Part shown: positions 1-8,586 of the stretch, piece by piece
Numbering within the stretch: the first letter of the stretch is position 1
Layout of the letters: each line of letters begins with the position of its first letter
DNA from: Odobenus rosmarus divergens
Lineage: Eukaryota > Chordata > Mammalia > Carnivora > Odobenidae
Length of the DNA stretch: 64,000 nt
NCBI RefSeq assembly: GCF_000321225.1
Contig: NW_004450285.1
Coordinates: 4,315,453 to 4,379,452 of the forward strand
Reading direction: 5' to 3'
Made by a program: the position numbers and the translations under genes
The notes under the pieces: generated by a model
Database searches by the model: none
The model's input: the letters and a program-made list of their open reading frames with translations, nothing else
What the model was told of the DNA's origin: nothing

Positions 1-87
1 AGAAACTCTAAGGTGGGAACCAGTAATCCGTATTTTAATAAACCCTTCAGGTGATTGTGTTGAATGCTGAAGTTTGAGAGCCACTAG
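1..87 (+). repeat. hAT-Charlie (MER5-type) DNA transposon remnant, cut by window edge
   Basis: The first bases resemble the end of a MER5-type non-autonomous hAT element: a diverged AGAAACTCTAAGGTGGG, then CAGGTGATT, and a terminal GTTTGAGAGCCACT like the usual terminal inverted repeat (GAGAACCACTG). The left part lies outside the window. Family assignment is from remembered consensus and may be off by subfamily. Confidence 0.5.
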
Positions 88-149
88 CCTTTTACAGGGC
101 AGGACACCCTTGGTGAGGTCTGCAGTTAGTTCTTTAGTATGTGACCTAT

Positions 150-690
150 GACCTGATAAGTAGGTTTCTGTATTATTAATTTGTTGCTGTGTAACAAATT
201 CCCCTCAACATTTAGTGGCTTAAAATAATAAACATTTGTTATCTCACAGTTTCTACGGGTTAAAAATTCAGAATCAGCTTAGCTGGATGGTTTTGGCACT
301 GGTTCTCATGTGGTTATAGTTAAGATATTGGTCGGGACCTCAGTCATCTGGGGGCTTAACTAGGAGGGTCTGATTCCAAGATGGCTCCCTCTCATGGCTG
401 TTGGCAAGACCTCTCCCTTACCATGTGAGTATCTCCATAGGGCTACTTGAATAACTTAATGACATGGCAACTGGCTTGCCCCAGAGTGAGAGACCCAAAA
501 GAAAACAAGATAGACGTTGTAGCATCTTTTATAACTCAGCCTCAGAAATCACATTTGCCATTTTCACAGTATTCTATTGGTCATACAATTCAGCCCTATT
601 CAGTGTGGGAGAGGGCTTTGTAAGGATATGAGTGCCAGGTGGCAGGGGTCCTTGGGGGCCATCTTGGAGGCTGACTACAATAGTCTCTCT
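150..690. repeat. Old interspersed repeat of uncertain family
   Basis: The stretch TTGCTGTGTAACAAATT, GTGGCTTAAAATAATAA, TATCTCACAGTTTCT and later CCAAGATGGCTCCCTC and TTCTATTGGTCA follow the order of a widespread old mammalian repeat. I recognise the pattern but cannot name the family safely. No coding potential is visible. Confidence 0.45.
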
Positions 691-1026
691 AAATCAGAAA
701 GGAAACATTGGCAACGTAAGTTTCCCAAATGTCAACCTAAATGAAGAGGTAAACTGAGACAAACTAAAATTACCAGAAATTAAGTTTACTTGGGAATACC
801 AGAGGAATTGCAATTCAGGAAACCCATGCTGTAACAAGCCACAGGTGAATCTGTGGAAGGTTTGGGGTAGGCTGTATTTATGGGCAAGGAATGCAAAGAG
901 GAGGAAGTCTAGCCAGAGTCTAAGCAGTAAGTTCATTGGCTTGAGGATGTAGAAAGATTCTTGGCAGATGTTCACAGATCAAGAGGTAAGTCTTGGTCTT
1001 CTGTAAATCAAGCACTTAATGCCAAT
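691..1026. other. Unassigned sequence
   Basis: I see no gene and no recognisable repeat here. Short open frames on both strands show no family signature. Confidence 0.4.
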
Positions 1027-1042
1027 CAGTCTCTTGGTTCTT

Positions 1043-1267
1043 TCTTTTTTTTTTAAAGATTTTATTTATTTATTTGAGAGAGAGAGGGCACACGTGTGCA
1101 CACACACACATGAGCTGGAGGGGAGGGGCAGATGGAGAGGGAGAAACAGACTCCCCACTGAGCAGGGAGCCCTGATGTGTGGCTCAATGCGGGCTGGAGG
1201 CAGGACCCTGGGATCATGATCTGAGCTGAAGGCAGACACTTGACCAACTGAACCACCCAGGTCCTCC
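1043..1267 (-). repeat. Can-SINE (tRNA-derived carnivore SINE)
   Basis: Read on the minus strand it has the tRNA-like head, a GA/CT-rich middle and an AAATAAATAAATAAAATCTTT tail. On the plus strand this appears as poly-T, AAAGATTTTATTTATTTATT, then GGGATCATGATCTGAG and CCACCCAGG. It is flanked by a perfect 16-bp target-site duplication, CAGTCTCTTGGTTCTT, at 1027-1042 and 1268-1283. A CA/TG run expands the middle. Confidence 0.93.
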
Positions 1268-1283
1268 CAGTCTCTTGGTTCTT

Positions 1284-1680
1284 AAGTTCCATTTTTCTGA
1301 AGGCACCTGTTTGAGATTTTCCATTTCATATCCTCTGTTTCCATTTTAGGTTGAAATCCTTTCACACAAGCATGGCATGTATCTATACTCAAAGGTGATA
1401 TTTTGCTTCTGTTTGCTCATGGCCATGTTTCATTTGATTGCCAGCTTGGATGGGGAAAAGCAATGTTATTGACCCTCTCAAAACCTAATATGTAAAAAAT
1501 TGTAAATCATGGTAATCCCTCCCATCCTTTAATAATTAACTGCCCACTGTACATCTCTGTCAGGATGCCCCACAGCACTTCAAAATTAAACTCCTGGTAT
1601 ACCCTGCTAAACTGTTTTTCTTTTATTTCCTTCTTATAGTCAGTAGCACCACCATCCATCCACCTGCCCAAGTTAGGAAT
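1284..1680. other. Unassigned sequence
   Basis: AT-rich, no recognisable gene or repeat. The region lies between two Can-SINEs. Confidence 0.4.
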
Positions 1681-1692
1681 CTGGGAAACTCT

Positions 1693-1885
1693 TTTTTTTT
1701 TTTTTAAAGATTTTATTTATTTATTCATGAGAGACGGAGAGAGAGAGGGAGAGAGAGAGAGAGAAGCAGAGGGAGAAGCAGGCTCCCAAGGGGCAGGGAG
1801 CCTGATGCGGGACTCGATCCCAGGACCCTGGGATCATGACCTGAGCCGAAGGCAGACGCTTAACCATCTGAGCCACCCAGGCGCC
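1693..1885 (-). repeat. Can-SINE
   Basis: Complete minus-strand copy with poly-T, AAAGATTTTATTTATTTATTC, a GAGA-rich middle, GGGATCATGACCTGAGCCG and GAGCCACCCAGGCGCC. A 13-bp duplication CTGGGAAACTCTT flanks it (1680-1692 and 1886-1898). Confidence 0.93.
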
Positions 1886-2169
1886 CTGGGAAACTCTTTA
1901 AGGCCTGCTTCCTTCATCCCCCAAGGCCTGGTAATCATCAAATCCTGCTGACTTTACCTCCCAAAGAGCTCTTGAACTGCTCCACCTCCTTTCTTTACCA
2001 CCACAATGCTTTTCTCTCAGCAGCACTGATGTTACCACTGGTTGTAACAGTTGGTCTCCCTCCTTTCCCTGTGGAATAGTTTAGAGGTAGGACAGAGGGG
2101 CGGCAGGGGGACCAGCTGGAGGTTGTAATGTCAATAAGAAGAGAAGTGAACCAATTTGAGTGATTTTTC

Positions 2170-2697
2170 TAAAGCATTCTCTTCCTTAGACCCCCTAAGT
2201 AACTCCCCTTTGTCCTGAAAGTCCCAGTTCCAAGTGTGCCTGCAAGGCCTCCATGACCCGGTGTGGTGTGTACCTCCAGTTTACTCTCTTGCACACTATA
2301 CTCAGCCAGTTGTGAACTTCCTTCAGACTCATGATTGCCTATTTCTATTCACAACCATACGCGTTTTATTTTATTTCTCCTCCACCTGAAATGTCTTTTG
2401 CTTCATCCTATTCACTTGTGAAGCTTTTATGTGTTCTTCAGGGCTTCGGTTTATATGTTCCCTTTCTGGGAGGTCTTTTCTGACTCCCACATTTGGTGTA
2501 GAAGCTTTTCTATGGTCTCCCTCAGCATCCTATGGTTAACTAATCATAGCATGTACCAATATTGAGATGACGATTTATTTGAGTTCCTCTTCCACTAAAT
2601 TGCACAGTACCTGAGGCAGGGACCATGTCCTCCTAACTATTGTATGCCCAGCCCTGTCCCAGGTTCATCACTTGATACAACTTGTTGAATGAACGCT
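2170..2697 (+). repeat. L2 (LINE2) fragment, 3' part
   Basis: Degenerate but collinear with the L2 3' region: a C/T-rich thumb-domain part, GGGCTTCGGTTTATATG, TTCTGACTCCCAC, then TGAGGCAGGGACCATGTCC and a TTGTTGAATGAACG end. The final TGTTGAATGAA is the usual L2 3' signature. The element has no open frame and is an old fossil. Confidence 0.65.
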
Positions 2698-2699
2698 TT

Positions 2700-3985
2700 T
2701 GTATTTATCAGTTAACATATCTTTTGCTTATAATCTCAGTGGAGGATTGTCTCCTTTGATTGATGGCTCATTATTTCCTTTTACACTTTCCATCCTCCCT
2801 TTCTCCCTCTTGCCCCATACCTCCACTGTTTTCCCACTTCCTTTCTTCTCCTCATCCTTTCTGAAATACTTACTGAGCCCCTGCTGTATTCCCATAAGTG
2901 TTCTTGTAAATTCTACCATTTCTTCTCATCTTCTGCACTAGAGTTCTCCATTTGCTACTTTTCTATTTTTACCAAGAACGTGGCTGGTTTTCAGGATCCT
3001 TGTTACCTATGTCTGCCCCTGTATTAAGTACAGCAGAGAAGAAGGCTTTGTGTGGGATCAGATGTGCTGCATTTGACCAATGCTGATGCATGTGTCTTGC
3101 TTTATTTTTTTCTTAAACGTACAAACATACCTGAGTGAATGGATCTACTAGGCGCCTCTAGATGACTGAACTCTGCAGAGCTTCACAGTGTGTGAGTAGA
3201 TGTTAATGTGGCTGTCTCCAACATCACAAATTATGGAGTCTTAGGTGACAGTGTGGTGCTGGTAAAGGGACTCTGAAAAAAGTAATCTCTGATTTATAGC
3301 ATTTGCCAGTTTGTGTGGTATAAATACTCCAACCTTGGTTGATTTCAAGCTACCCATATAACCTCACTGAACATGGAGTTGGGAAGTGATGGGTAGGATC
3401 GGCTCTAGCCGACTGGTATGAGCTGGTCCAGCACATCACTGCTGTGTCAGGGGGCACAGGCTTCCGGGAAGCAGGTACTGAGCACCCATTATTAGTTTAA
3501 CCAGCACCTTGCTCTCTCTGAAACTTGCCCTACCCCCGGCAGTGTTGTCAGCTGGGTTACCCTGATGGGATTAGAGGTGCTCAACTCAAGCTGGGCCAAG
3601 CAAAGTACTTTCTAAGAATAAACTTAGATTTGGAATTCGGCTGATGTCATGGACAGAGATGTAGATCAGGAGTTACAGTGGCCATTTCCTTTCCACGGAC
3701 TTCGAATAGAAAAACCCATCTGCAGCAAGAGAGAAGCAGCAACAGGAGATACGAAAGAGGAAGTGACTGGGTTTCTATAGCTCTTTAGTATCTGAGATGA
3801 GGAGTACCTCTGTGTATGGATATGAGACTGCCTGACTCTACCTTACTTTTGCTAGCACCATGTTATCTGAAAATAGAGATGTTAATAGTACAAAGGATAC
3901 GACTGAAAAACAACCATCATAACTTTCTTTGTTCATCTTCCCAATTATTTGTTTAGAAATTAACATCTAAAATCATAAATTTTTT
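2700..3985. other. Unassigned sequence upstream of the retrocopy
   Basis: About 1.3 kb with no recognisable coding region or repeat family. Short open frames near 2699-2941 overlap on both strands in T/C-rich DNA and look like composition effects. Confidence 0.4.
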
Positions 3986-3994
3986 ATTATAGGT
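3986..3994. repeat. Left target-site duplication of the STK26 retrocopy
   Basis: ATTATAGGT here pairs with ATTACAGGT at 7613-7621 (one mismatch). On the minus strand the upstream copy is preceded by TTTCTTT and begins AAACCTGTAAT, consistent with L1 endonuclease cleavage at TT/AAA. Confidence 0.55.
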
Positions 3995-5842
3995 GTTTTT
4001 TAATTTATATATTTCTTTTTAAACCCCCCAAAACACTGGAGTGTGTTTCACCTACAAACAGTTTACAGGACTAATAACTTTAATAATGAATAAGCAATAC
4101 AATTCCTATCCATGAGGCAGCTGTGTTGTAAATTTTCAAATAACCAAAACAAATAAAAAATAAAAAATAAAGTTTCAAATAATCAATTTATAAATTTGTT
4201 GCTTTTACTTTTATAAAAATATTCATTTAATCCATGATATGAGTTGCAAAATTATTTCCAGATCTCTATAGATTATAAACTGTAGTTGAGTTTCAGTTAC
4301 ATAGCAAGTGAACATTTTAACTGAACGATTACTTCAAAGTACAATATGTTAAAAATAATTGTTACAGTAGAGGCACCAATGAAAAGAAATTTCTTGGCAG
4401 AGGACACAACCACAACTTATTCAAGTGTCTGTATTATTACAGAAAAAGAGGAGGTGATGGCCCTTTGACAAAAAACTGTATTCTTTACTTGAAGAACATC
4501 TTTCTTCTGATATTTGGCAATTGTTCAGATTTTTTAAAAATGACTTCTGTGCAAAAAAAAAAAAAACTGTGCAGATCCAAATAATAAAACATTAACTATC
4601 AAAACTAATTAACATCAATAATTCTACAACTACTAAAATATAGGTCCAGTTCGGGACTTAGGCAGGCATAATATATACACTGGGCTTAAAAGAGAAAAGG
4701 TATTACCCACATAACAGTACCATAACTGAAAATTAACTGTATGGTCTAACTTAACTTTGTAGGGGCAGAGATCAGCCTGTACTATGGCTATTTTCACATG
4801 AACTAGAAAATGCTTATTTAAATATCCTTTTGAAAATGAATACATGATGTTTATATACTGGATGATTTTGAAGAACAAAAACGTATAAATAGTTTATAGG
4901 ACATTTTACTCCCATGACAAAAATATGCTGGTGTGAGTTATATTCATACCTGTCGATCAGGTATTTAATTACATGATTATCAGCTTTTTCTTAAGCTCCC
5001 CAAATCCAAGCATATAATATGCAATATGAGTTGAAGATTTTAAAAATGAAGCCTGACTAATTCACCTAGTATTTTCAAAATCCCATCCATGGCTAATTAG
5101 TATTGCTTTACATTTCCAACCATGTCAAATAGGGTTAATTGCCTCTTCTAACAGAGAAGGTAAATACTGCACACCAAGAGATACCTCTGTTGCCTATATA
5201 TATTTCAAACACATGGCTCTCAAATGTGATCATCACTGAGCTGCTTGGGAGACATCCCAACTTGGTAGTTAATACTTTTCCAGGTTTCATTTCCAAGAGC
5301 TTATGAAAAGCCTCTGTTTTAAGAAGGTATGACTTGTTTCCACCCTCTGCCAATAATCATTTTTAGAATATGTTGTGTGTTAAAACAAAAGTGTTTTGCA
5401 GCTTGATGATTTACAAAAGTTGAATATTTAGGATGACTTTGAAAGACCTGTACGTTTCATGAGTGTTCATTGAACTAAAGATCACAACATGAAAGGTATT
5501 CATCCCAGTAGCTTAAGTAATAATGATACCTAAAAGCAAAACTGGATCTCAACATTTAGTAGAATACAGGTGAAACTATATATAGTATAAAAACTTACTT
5601 CATAAAGTAGTCTCTTTAAAATATAAAGTGATACTACTCTTGATCTTAGCCAAAAGGCCAAGAAGCGATTAAAAATAAAGTGATAAACACCATCACAAAT
5701 AGTTGAATAGCTTCTTCCAAATCTTCGATGCTGTAAAGATCCAAAAGGCACATAGAGTTCATGAGTTAAGCATTGTTAAGCCCGAAGTAACTTTGGTGGG
5801 TTTCTGTGGTTCTGTATGCAATAAAAGCCAATAATAAGTTCC
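3995..5842 (-). pseudogene. STK26P: 3' UTR portion of the STK26 retrocopy
   Basis: About 1.8 kb of A/T-rich sequence continues without a break from the former stop codon. Its order matches my recollection of the STK26 3' UTR, for example minus-strand GCAACAAATTTATAAATTG near 4185-4203. The poly-A remnant is the T-rich stretch at about 3995-4020 on the plus strand. A U2 snRNA fragment interrupts it at 5630-5669. Short open frames inside are not genes. Confidence 0.85.
5630..5669 (-). pseudogene. RNU2 fragment: Truncated U2 snRNA 5' fragment inserted in the retrocopy
   Basis: The minus strand reads ATCGCTTCTTGGCCTTTTGG then CTAAGATCAAGAGTAGTATC, the first ~40 nt of U2 snRNA with about two differences. 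It stops there, so the branch-point pairing region and everything 3' are absent or cut. It is flanked by AAAATATAAAGTGATA (5618-5633) and AAAAATAAAGTGATA (5671-5685), near-identical direct repeats that look like its own target-site duplication. The first repeat overlaps the end of the U2 match by a few bases. It is too short to be a functional U2 gene. Confidence 0.88.
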
Positions 5843-6247
5843 TTTGGGGGATTCATCTGCTGAACACTTTCAAAATTTTTCAATTAATTTCTTCACTATT
5901 TTATCTGTGATGCCAGGACAGGTGGCTTCTGCCACAGCAATACTTTTCTCGAGTTCTTCAATTTCCTGATTCCTGCTAGCCTTATCCTCACCCTGCTCTT
6001 TAAGTTGAGCAAACGCAGGTGTCATTATCATAGACAAACAACTCAGCATTTGCACAAGATCTTGCTTTGCCCCATTCTGTGGTTTCTTTGGATTGGGCTT
6101 TCTTTCACATGGTGGTAAAGCTCCATTCAAGATGAGTATTATTTTCTCTGTTGGTGGATTCGGAATCAGAGCTCTCAGAATCAATTTCATCATCACTGTC
6201 CCCTTCTGCCTTTCATCTCTTAAATTGAGCTAACAGTTCGGTCAAAT

Positions 6248-6263
6248 AAGAAGTCTTCTTTGA
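6248..6263. repeat. Target-site duplication of the Can-SINE inside the retrocopy (left)
   Basis: AAGAAGTCTTCTTTGA here and AAGAAGTCTCCTTTGA at 6469-6484 flank the SINE. Both derive from the STK26 codons around SKKTS. Confidence 0.92.
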
Positions 6264-6468
6264 GGGGCACCTGGATGGCTCAGTCGTTAAGTGTCTGCCT
6301 TCAGCTCAGGTCATGATCTCAAGGTCCTGGGATCGAGCCCCGAGTTGGGCTCCCTGCTCAGGACGGAGCCTGCTTCTCCCTCTCCACCCTGCTTGTGTTC
6401 TCTCTCACTACCTCTGTCACTGTCTCTGTCTCTTTCTCTAAAATAAGTAAATAAAAATCTTTGAACAA
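6264..6468 (+). repeat. Can-SINE inserted in the STK26 retrocopy
   Basis: A plus-strand copy starting GGGGCACCTGGATGGCTCAG and ending in an AAATAAGTAAATAAAAATC tail. It lies just after the kinase domain (following HKFIVKNSK) and is in the opposite orientation to the retrocopy. The 16-bp flanking duplication shows insertion after the retrocopy had formed. The tail of the 316-codon minus-strand frame at 6311-7261 is translated SINE, not kinase. Confidence 0.95.
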
Positions 6469-7312
6469 AAGAAGTCTCCTTTGAATTTTTTACAATGAAT
6501 TTGTGTTTCAGAAATACTTTAGCTGTAGGTGGAAATGATGGATCTTTGTTCAGGCAAGCATCAGTAAACTCCTTAAAGGACTTAGTAAAGTCTCCAACAA
6601 AAGTTGGAGGATTGTTTTTTGGAATAAGATACAGAACTCTCATGGGATGCATTTCAGGGTTAGGTGGCCCTCCCTTGGCTAGTTCAATAGCAGTAATTCC
6701 CAATGACCAACTGTCAGCTTTTGAGTCATGAGCCCCTTGTTGAATAACTTCAGGAGCCATCCAAAATGGTGTTCCCGCCAAGGTAGTCCTTTTAATTTGT
6801 GTATCTCTCAGCTGGCCAGTAACTCCAAAGTCAGCAAGTTTAACATCTCCTTGTTCTGACAGCAAGACGGTGGCAGCCTTCATGTCTCGGTGAATTTTCT
6901 TTTTTGACTGCAGATAATCCAGACCTTTCAACATTTCCTTTAGCATGGTAGCGGTCTGGAACTCCTCAAATGGACCAGCTCGAAGAAGACCCAGTGCTGA
7001 ACCACCACCACCCAGGTATTCCATTACTATCCGTAATTTTGAACACTTTAAGTATGATCCATAGTATTTTGTTACATATGAGCTGTCACACTGACTCAGA
7101 ACAATTATTTCTTGCTGAATGTCTTCAGTTTCATCTTGGGCTTCCTCAAGGTCTACGATTTTAATAGCAACCCCTTGCCGGGCACAGTTACCAATTCCTT
7201 TGAAAACTTCCCAAAGGAACCTTTCCCAATGTGTCCTAATGTTGTGAATAGTGCTTCTCAATCGTCTCTGTCATTCTGCACCCCGGGACCTTGGACAGCC
7301 GCCGGCGAGCGG

Positions 7313-7612
7313 GCCAGGAAGGGGACCCCTGCTGCGCGCTACGCCTGCGGTGGTGGCGCCCGGGGCTCGGGCTTGGACTCGCTCCTCCTCCACGGGTAGC
7401 TCGGTAGCCCTCCCGGGCTTTTCCACCCGGGGCTCGGAAGGACTCATGGAAGTGGGGTGGGCGGTTCACGGAGCGGCTGTTGGGGACTCTATCTTTCTGG
7501 CGCCCGCCCGCCACTGTGGCGGCGGCTCCTCCTGCAAGCGGGGCGCTGTGTGTGACCGTGGCCCAGAACTGGGCTCGACTGATGCCACGCCTCTGTGCCT
7601 CCCCGCTCTAGA
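7313..7612 (-). pseudogene. STK26P: GC-rich 5' UTR portion of the STK26 retrocopy
   Basis: Upstream (on the minus strand) of the mutated start codon, about 300 bp of very GC- and CpG-rich sequence ends sharply at the ATTACAGGT duplication. The coding start region reads GGCCCGCTCGCCGGCGGCTG, close to the expected MAHSPVAV codons. It looks like an original CpG-rich leader copied with the mRNA. Overlapping open frames on both strands come from low stop-codon density in GC-rich DNA. Confidence 0.8.
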
Positions 7613-7621
7613 ATTACAGGT
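7613..7621. repeat. Right target-site duplication of the STK26 retrocopy
   Basis: ATTACAGGT, partner of 3986-3994; followed on the plus strand by TTAAAGAAA, giving the TTTCTTT/AAA target on the other strand. Confidence 0.55.
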
Positions 7622-8343
7622 TTAAAGAAAGGAACGGTTCTTACATCAGAGATGATCTCTTTCACTACGCCAACTTCCAATAGGCTAGTGGTTTTCCAGG
7701 CGTCTTTCCTGGAATCCTGGCACCTTCTGAACTGCGACGGGAATGGAAGGACAAGTACAGTGTGGGCGGGGAGGTCCAGGCTCCAATCGTGTAACGGCGA
7801 TCGGAGCAGCTCTGGGTTTATCTGTTTCAAATGTGTGTGTGTGTTTTTTTTTGTTGTTGTTGTTGTTCCGTGTATGATTTCATTAAACAAATATTTGCCC
7901 TGCTGAAGCCTTAGGTAAAATTGTGGAGAGATCAGTTAGTCTTCAGAGTCTTTAGTGCTCTCCTCCTGCTCCTTCTCTCCTCTCTGGGCATTTCTGTCCT
8001 CTCACACTCTTTATTCGATCTTTTCACCAACTGCAGCTCTCGAGAAAGGGACAGATAGCTTAGAACTCAGGAGTACATAAGATGGAAGGAAGCATTACGT
8101 TCCTAAGACTACCTGCATCCAAGTGGAGGGCAACAACGGAAAACCAAAAACGCAGCTCTAAAAATAGTAATTTCAACCATCATCCAAGAGGTGGTGCCTT
8201 TTTAGTCGATGTGGGTATGTGATGTGGTTGGGATGGGGATAATTTTCTGGAATTTTTGGGATTTACCATGTAAGTGATTACCTGCTTCTGACGTCAAGGG
8301 CATGATTCCCCATCCTTATTTGGAACTGAGTTTGAGGTGAGCT
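7622..8343. other. Unassigned sequence with a GT/TTG simple repeat
   Basis: No gene recognised. A short simple repeat (TGTGTGTG, then TTGTTGTTG) lies at about 7833-7867. Confidence 0.4.
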
Positions 8344-8356
8344 ATCTCCAGTTTCT

Positions 8357-8571
8357 TTCTTTTTTCTTTTTTTTAAAGATTTTTATTTTAATTTATTTAT
8401 TTGACAGAGAGAGAGACAGCAAGAGAGGGAACACAAGCAGGGGGAGCGGGAGAGGGAGAAGCAGGCTTCCTGCAGAGCAGGGAGCCCGACGTGGGGCTCG
8501 ATCCCAGGACCCTGGGCTCATGATCTGAGCCGAAGGCAGACGCTCAACGACTGAGCCACCCAGGTGCCCCA
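8357..8571 (-). repeat. Can-SINE
   Basis: Minus-strand copy with poly-T, AAAGATTTTTATTTTAATT, GACAGAGAGAGAGACAGC, GGGCTCATGATCTGAGCC and GAGCCACCCAGGTGCCCC. The duplication ATCTCCAGTTTCT flanks it (8344-8356 and 8574-8586). Confidence 0.93.
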
Positions 8572-8586
8572 CAATCTCCAGTTTCT

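Larger units (their letters stand above)
3995..7612 (-). pseudogene. STK26P: Processed pseudogene (retrocopy) of STK26/MST4, full-length mRNA copy
   Basis: STK26 (MST4) is a GCKIII-group STE20 kinase that acts in the STRIPAK/CCM3 network at the Golgi and cytoskeleton. This minus-strand copy has no introns and runs from GC-rich 5' UTR through kinase domain and C-terminal tail to the A/T-rich 3' UTR. Kinase motifs remain readable: VAIK, IHRDMKAA (HRD), LADFG and GTPFWMAPEVIQQ. The C-terminal stretch CPGITDKIVKKLIEKF followed by KCSADESP separates STK26 from STK24 and STK25. Lesions: start ATG reads CTG (7315-7317); stop at 7258-7260; one-base loss in the glycine loop near 7208-7212; the HRD-loop asparagine is threonine (KAATVLL); a Can-SINE insertion (6264-6468); a tryptophan codon turned TGA (6213-6215); frameshift near 6130; stop at 5870-5872; native stop reads AAA (5843-5845). 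It cannot make an active kinase. The symbol is descriptive, not an official name. Confidence 0.95.

Noticed and set aside
1043..1267. tRNA gene from box A/B-like sequence in Can-SINEs
   Set aside because: The tRNA-like head is part of a dispersed SINE with A-rich tail and target-site duplications, not a folded tRNA gene.
5630..5669. Functional U2 snRNA gene
   Set aside because: Only about 40 nt of the roughly 190-nt RNA, with no snRNA promoter elements.
6311..7261. 316-codon minus-strand kinase open frame as a real gene
   Set aside because: It is the STK26 retrocopy: it starts out of frame, lacks the true N terminus, has a threonine for the catalytic-loop asparagine, and its last ~50 codons are SINE sequence.
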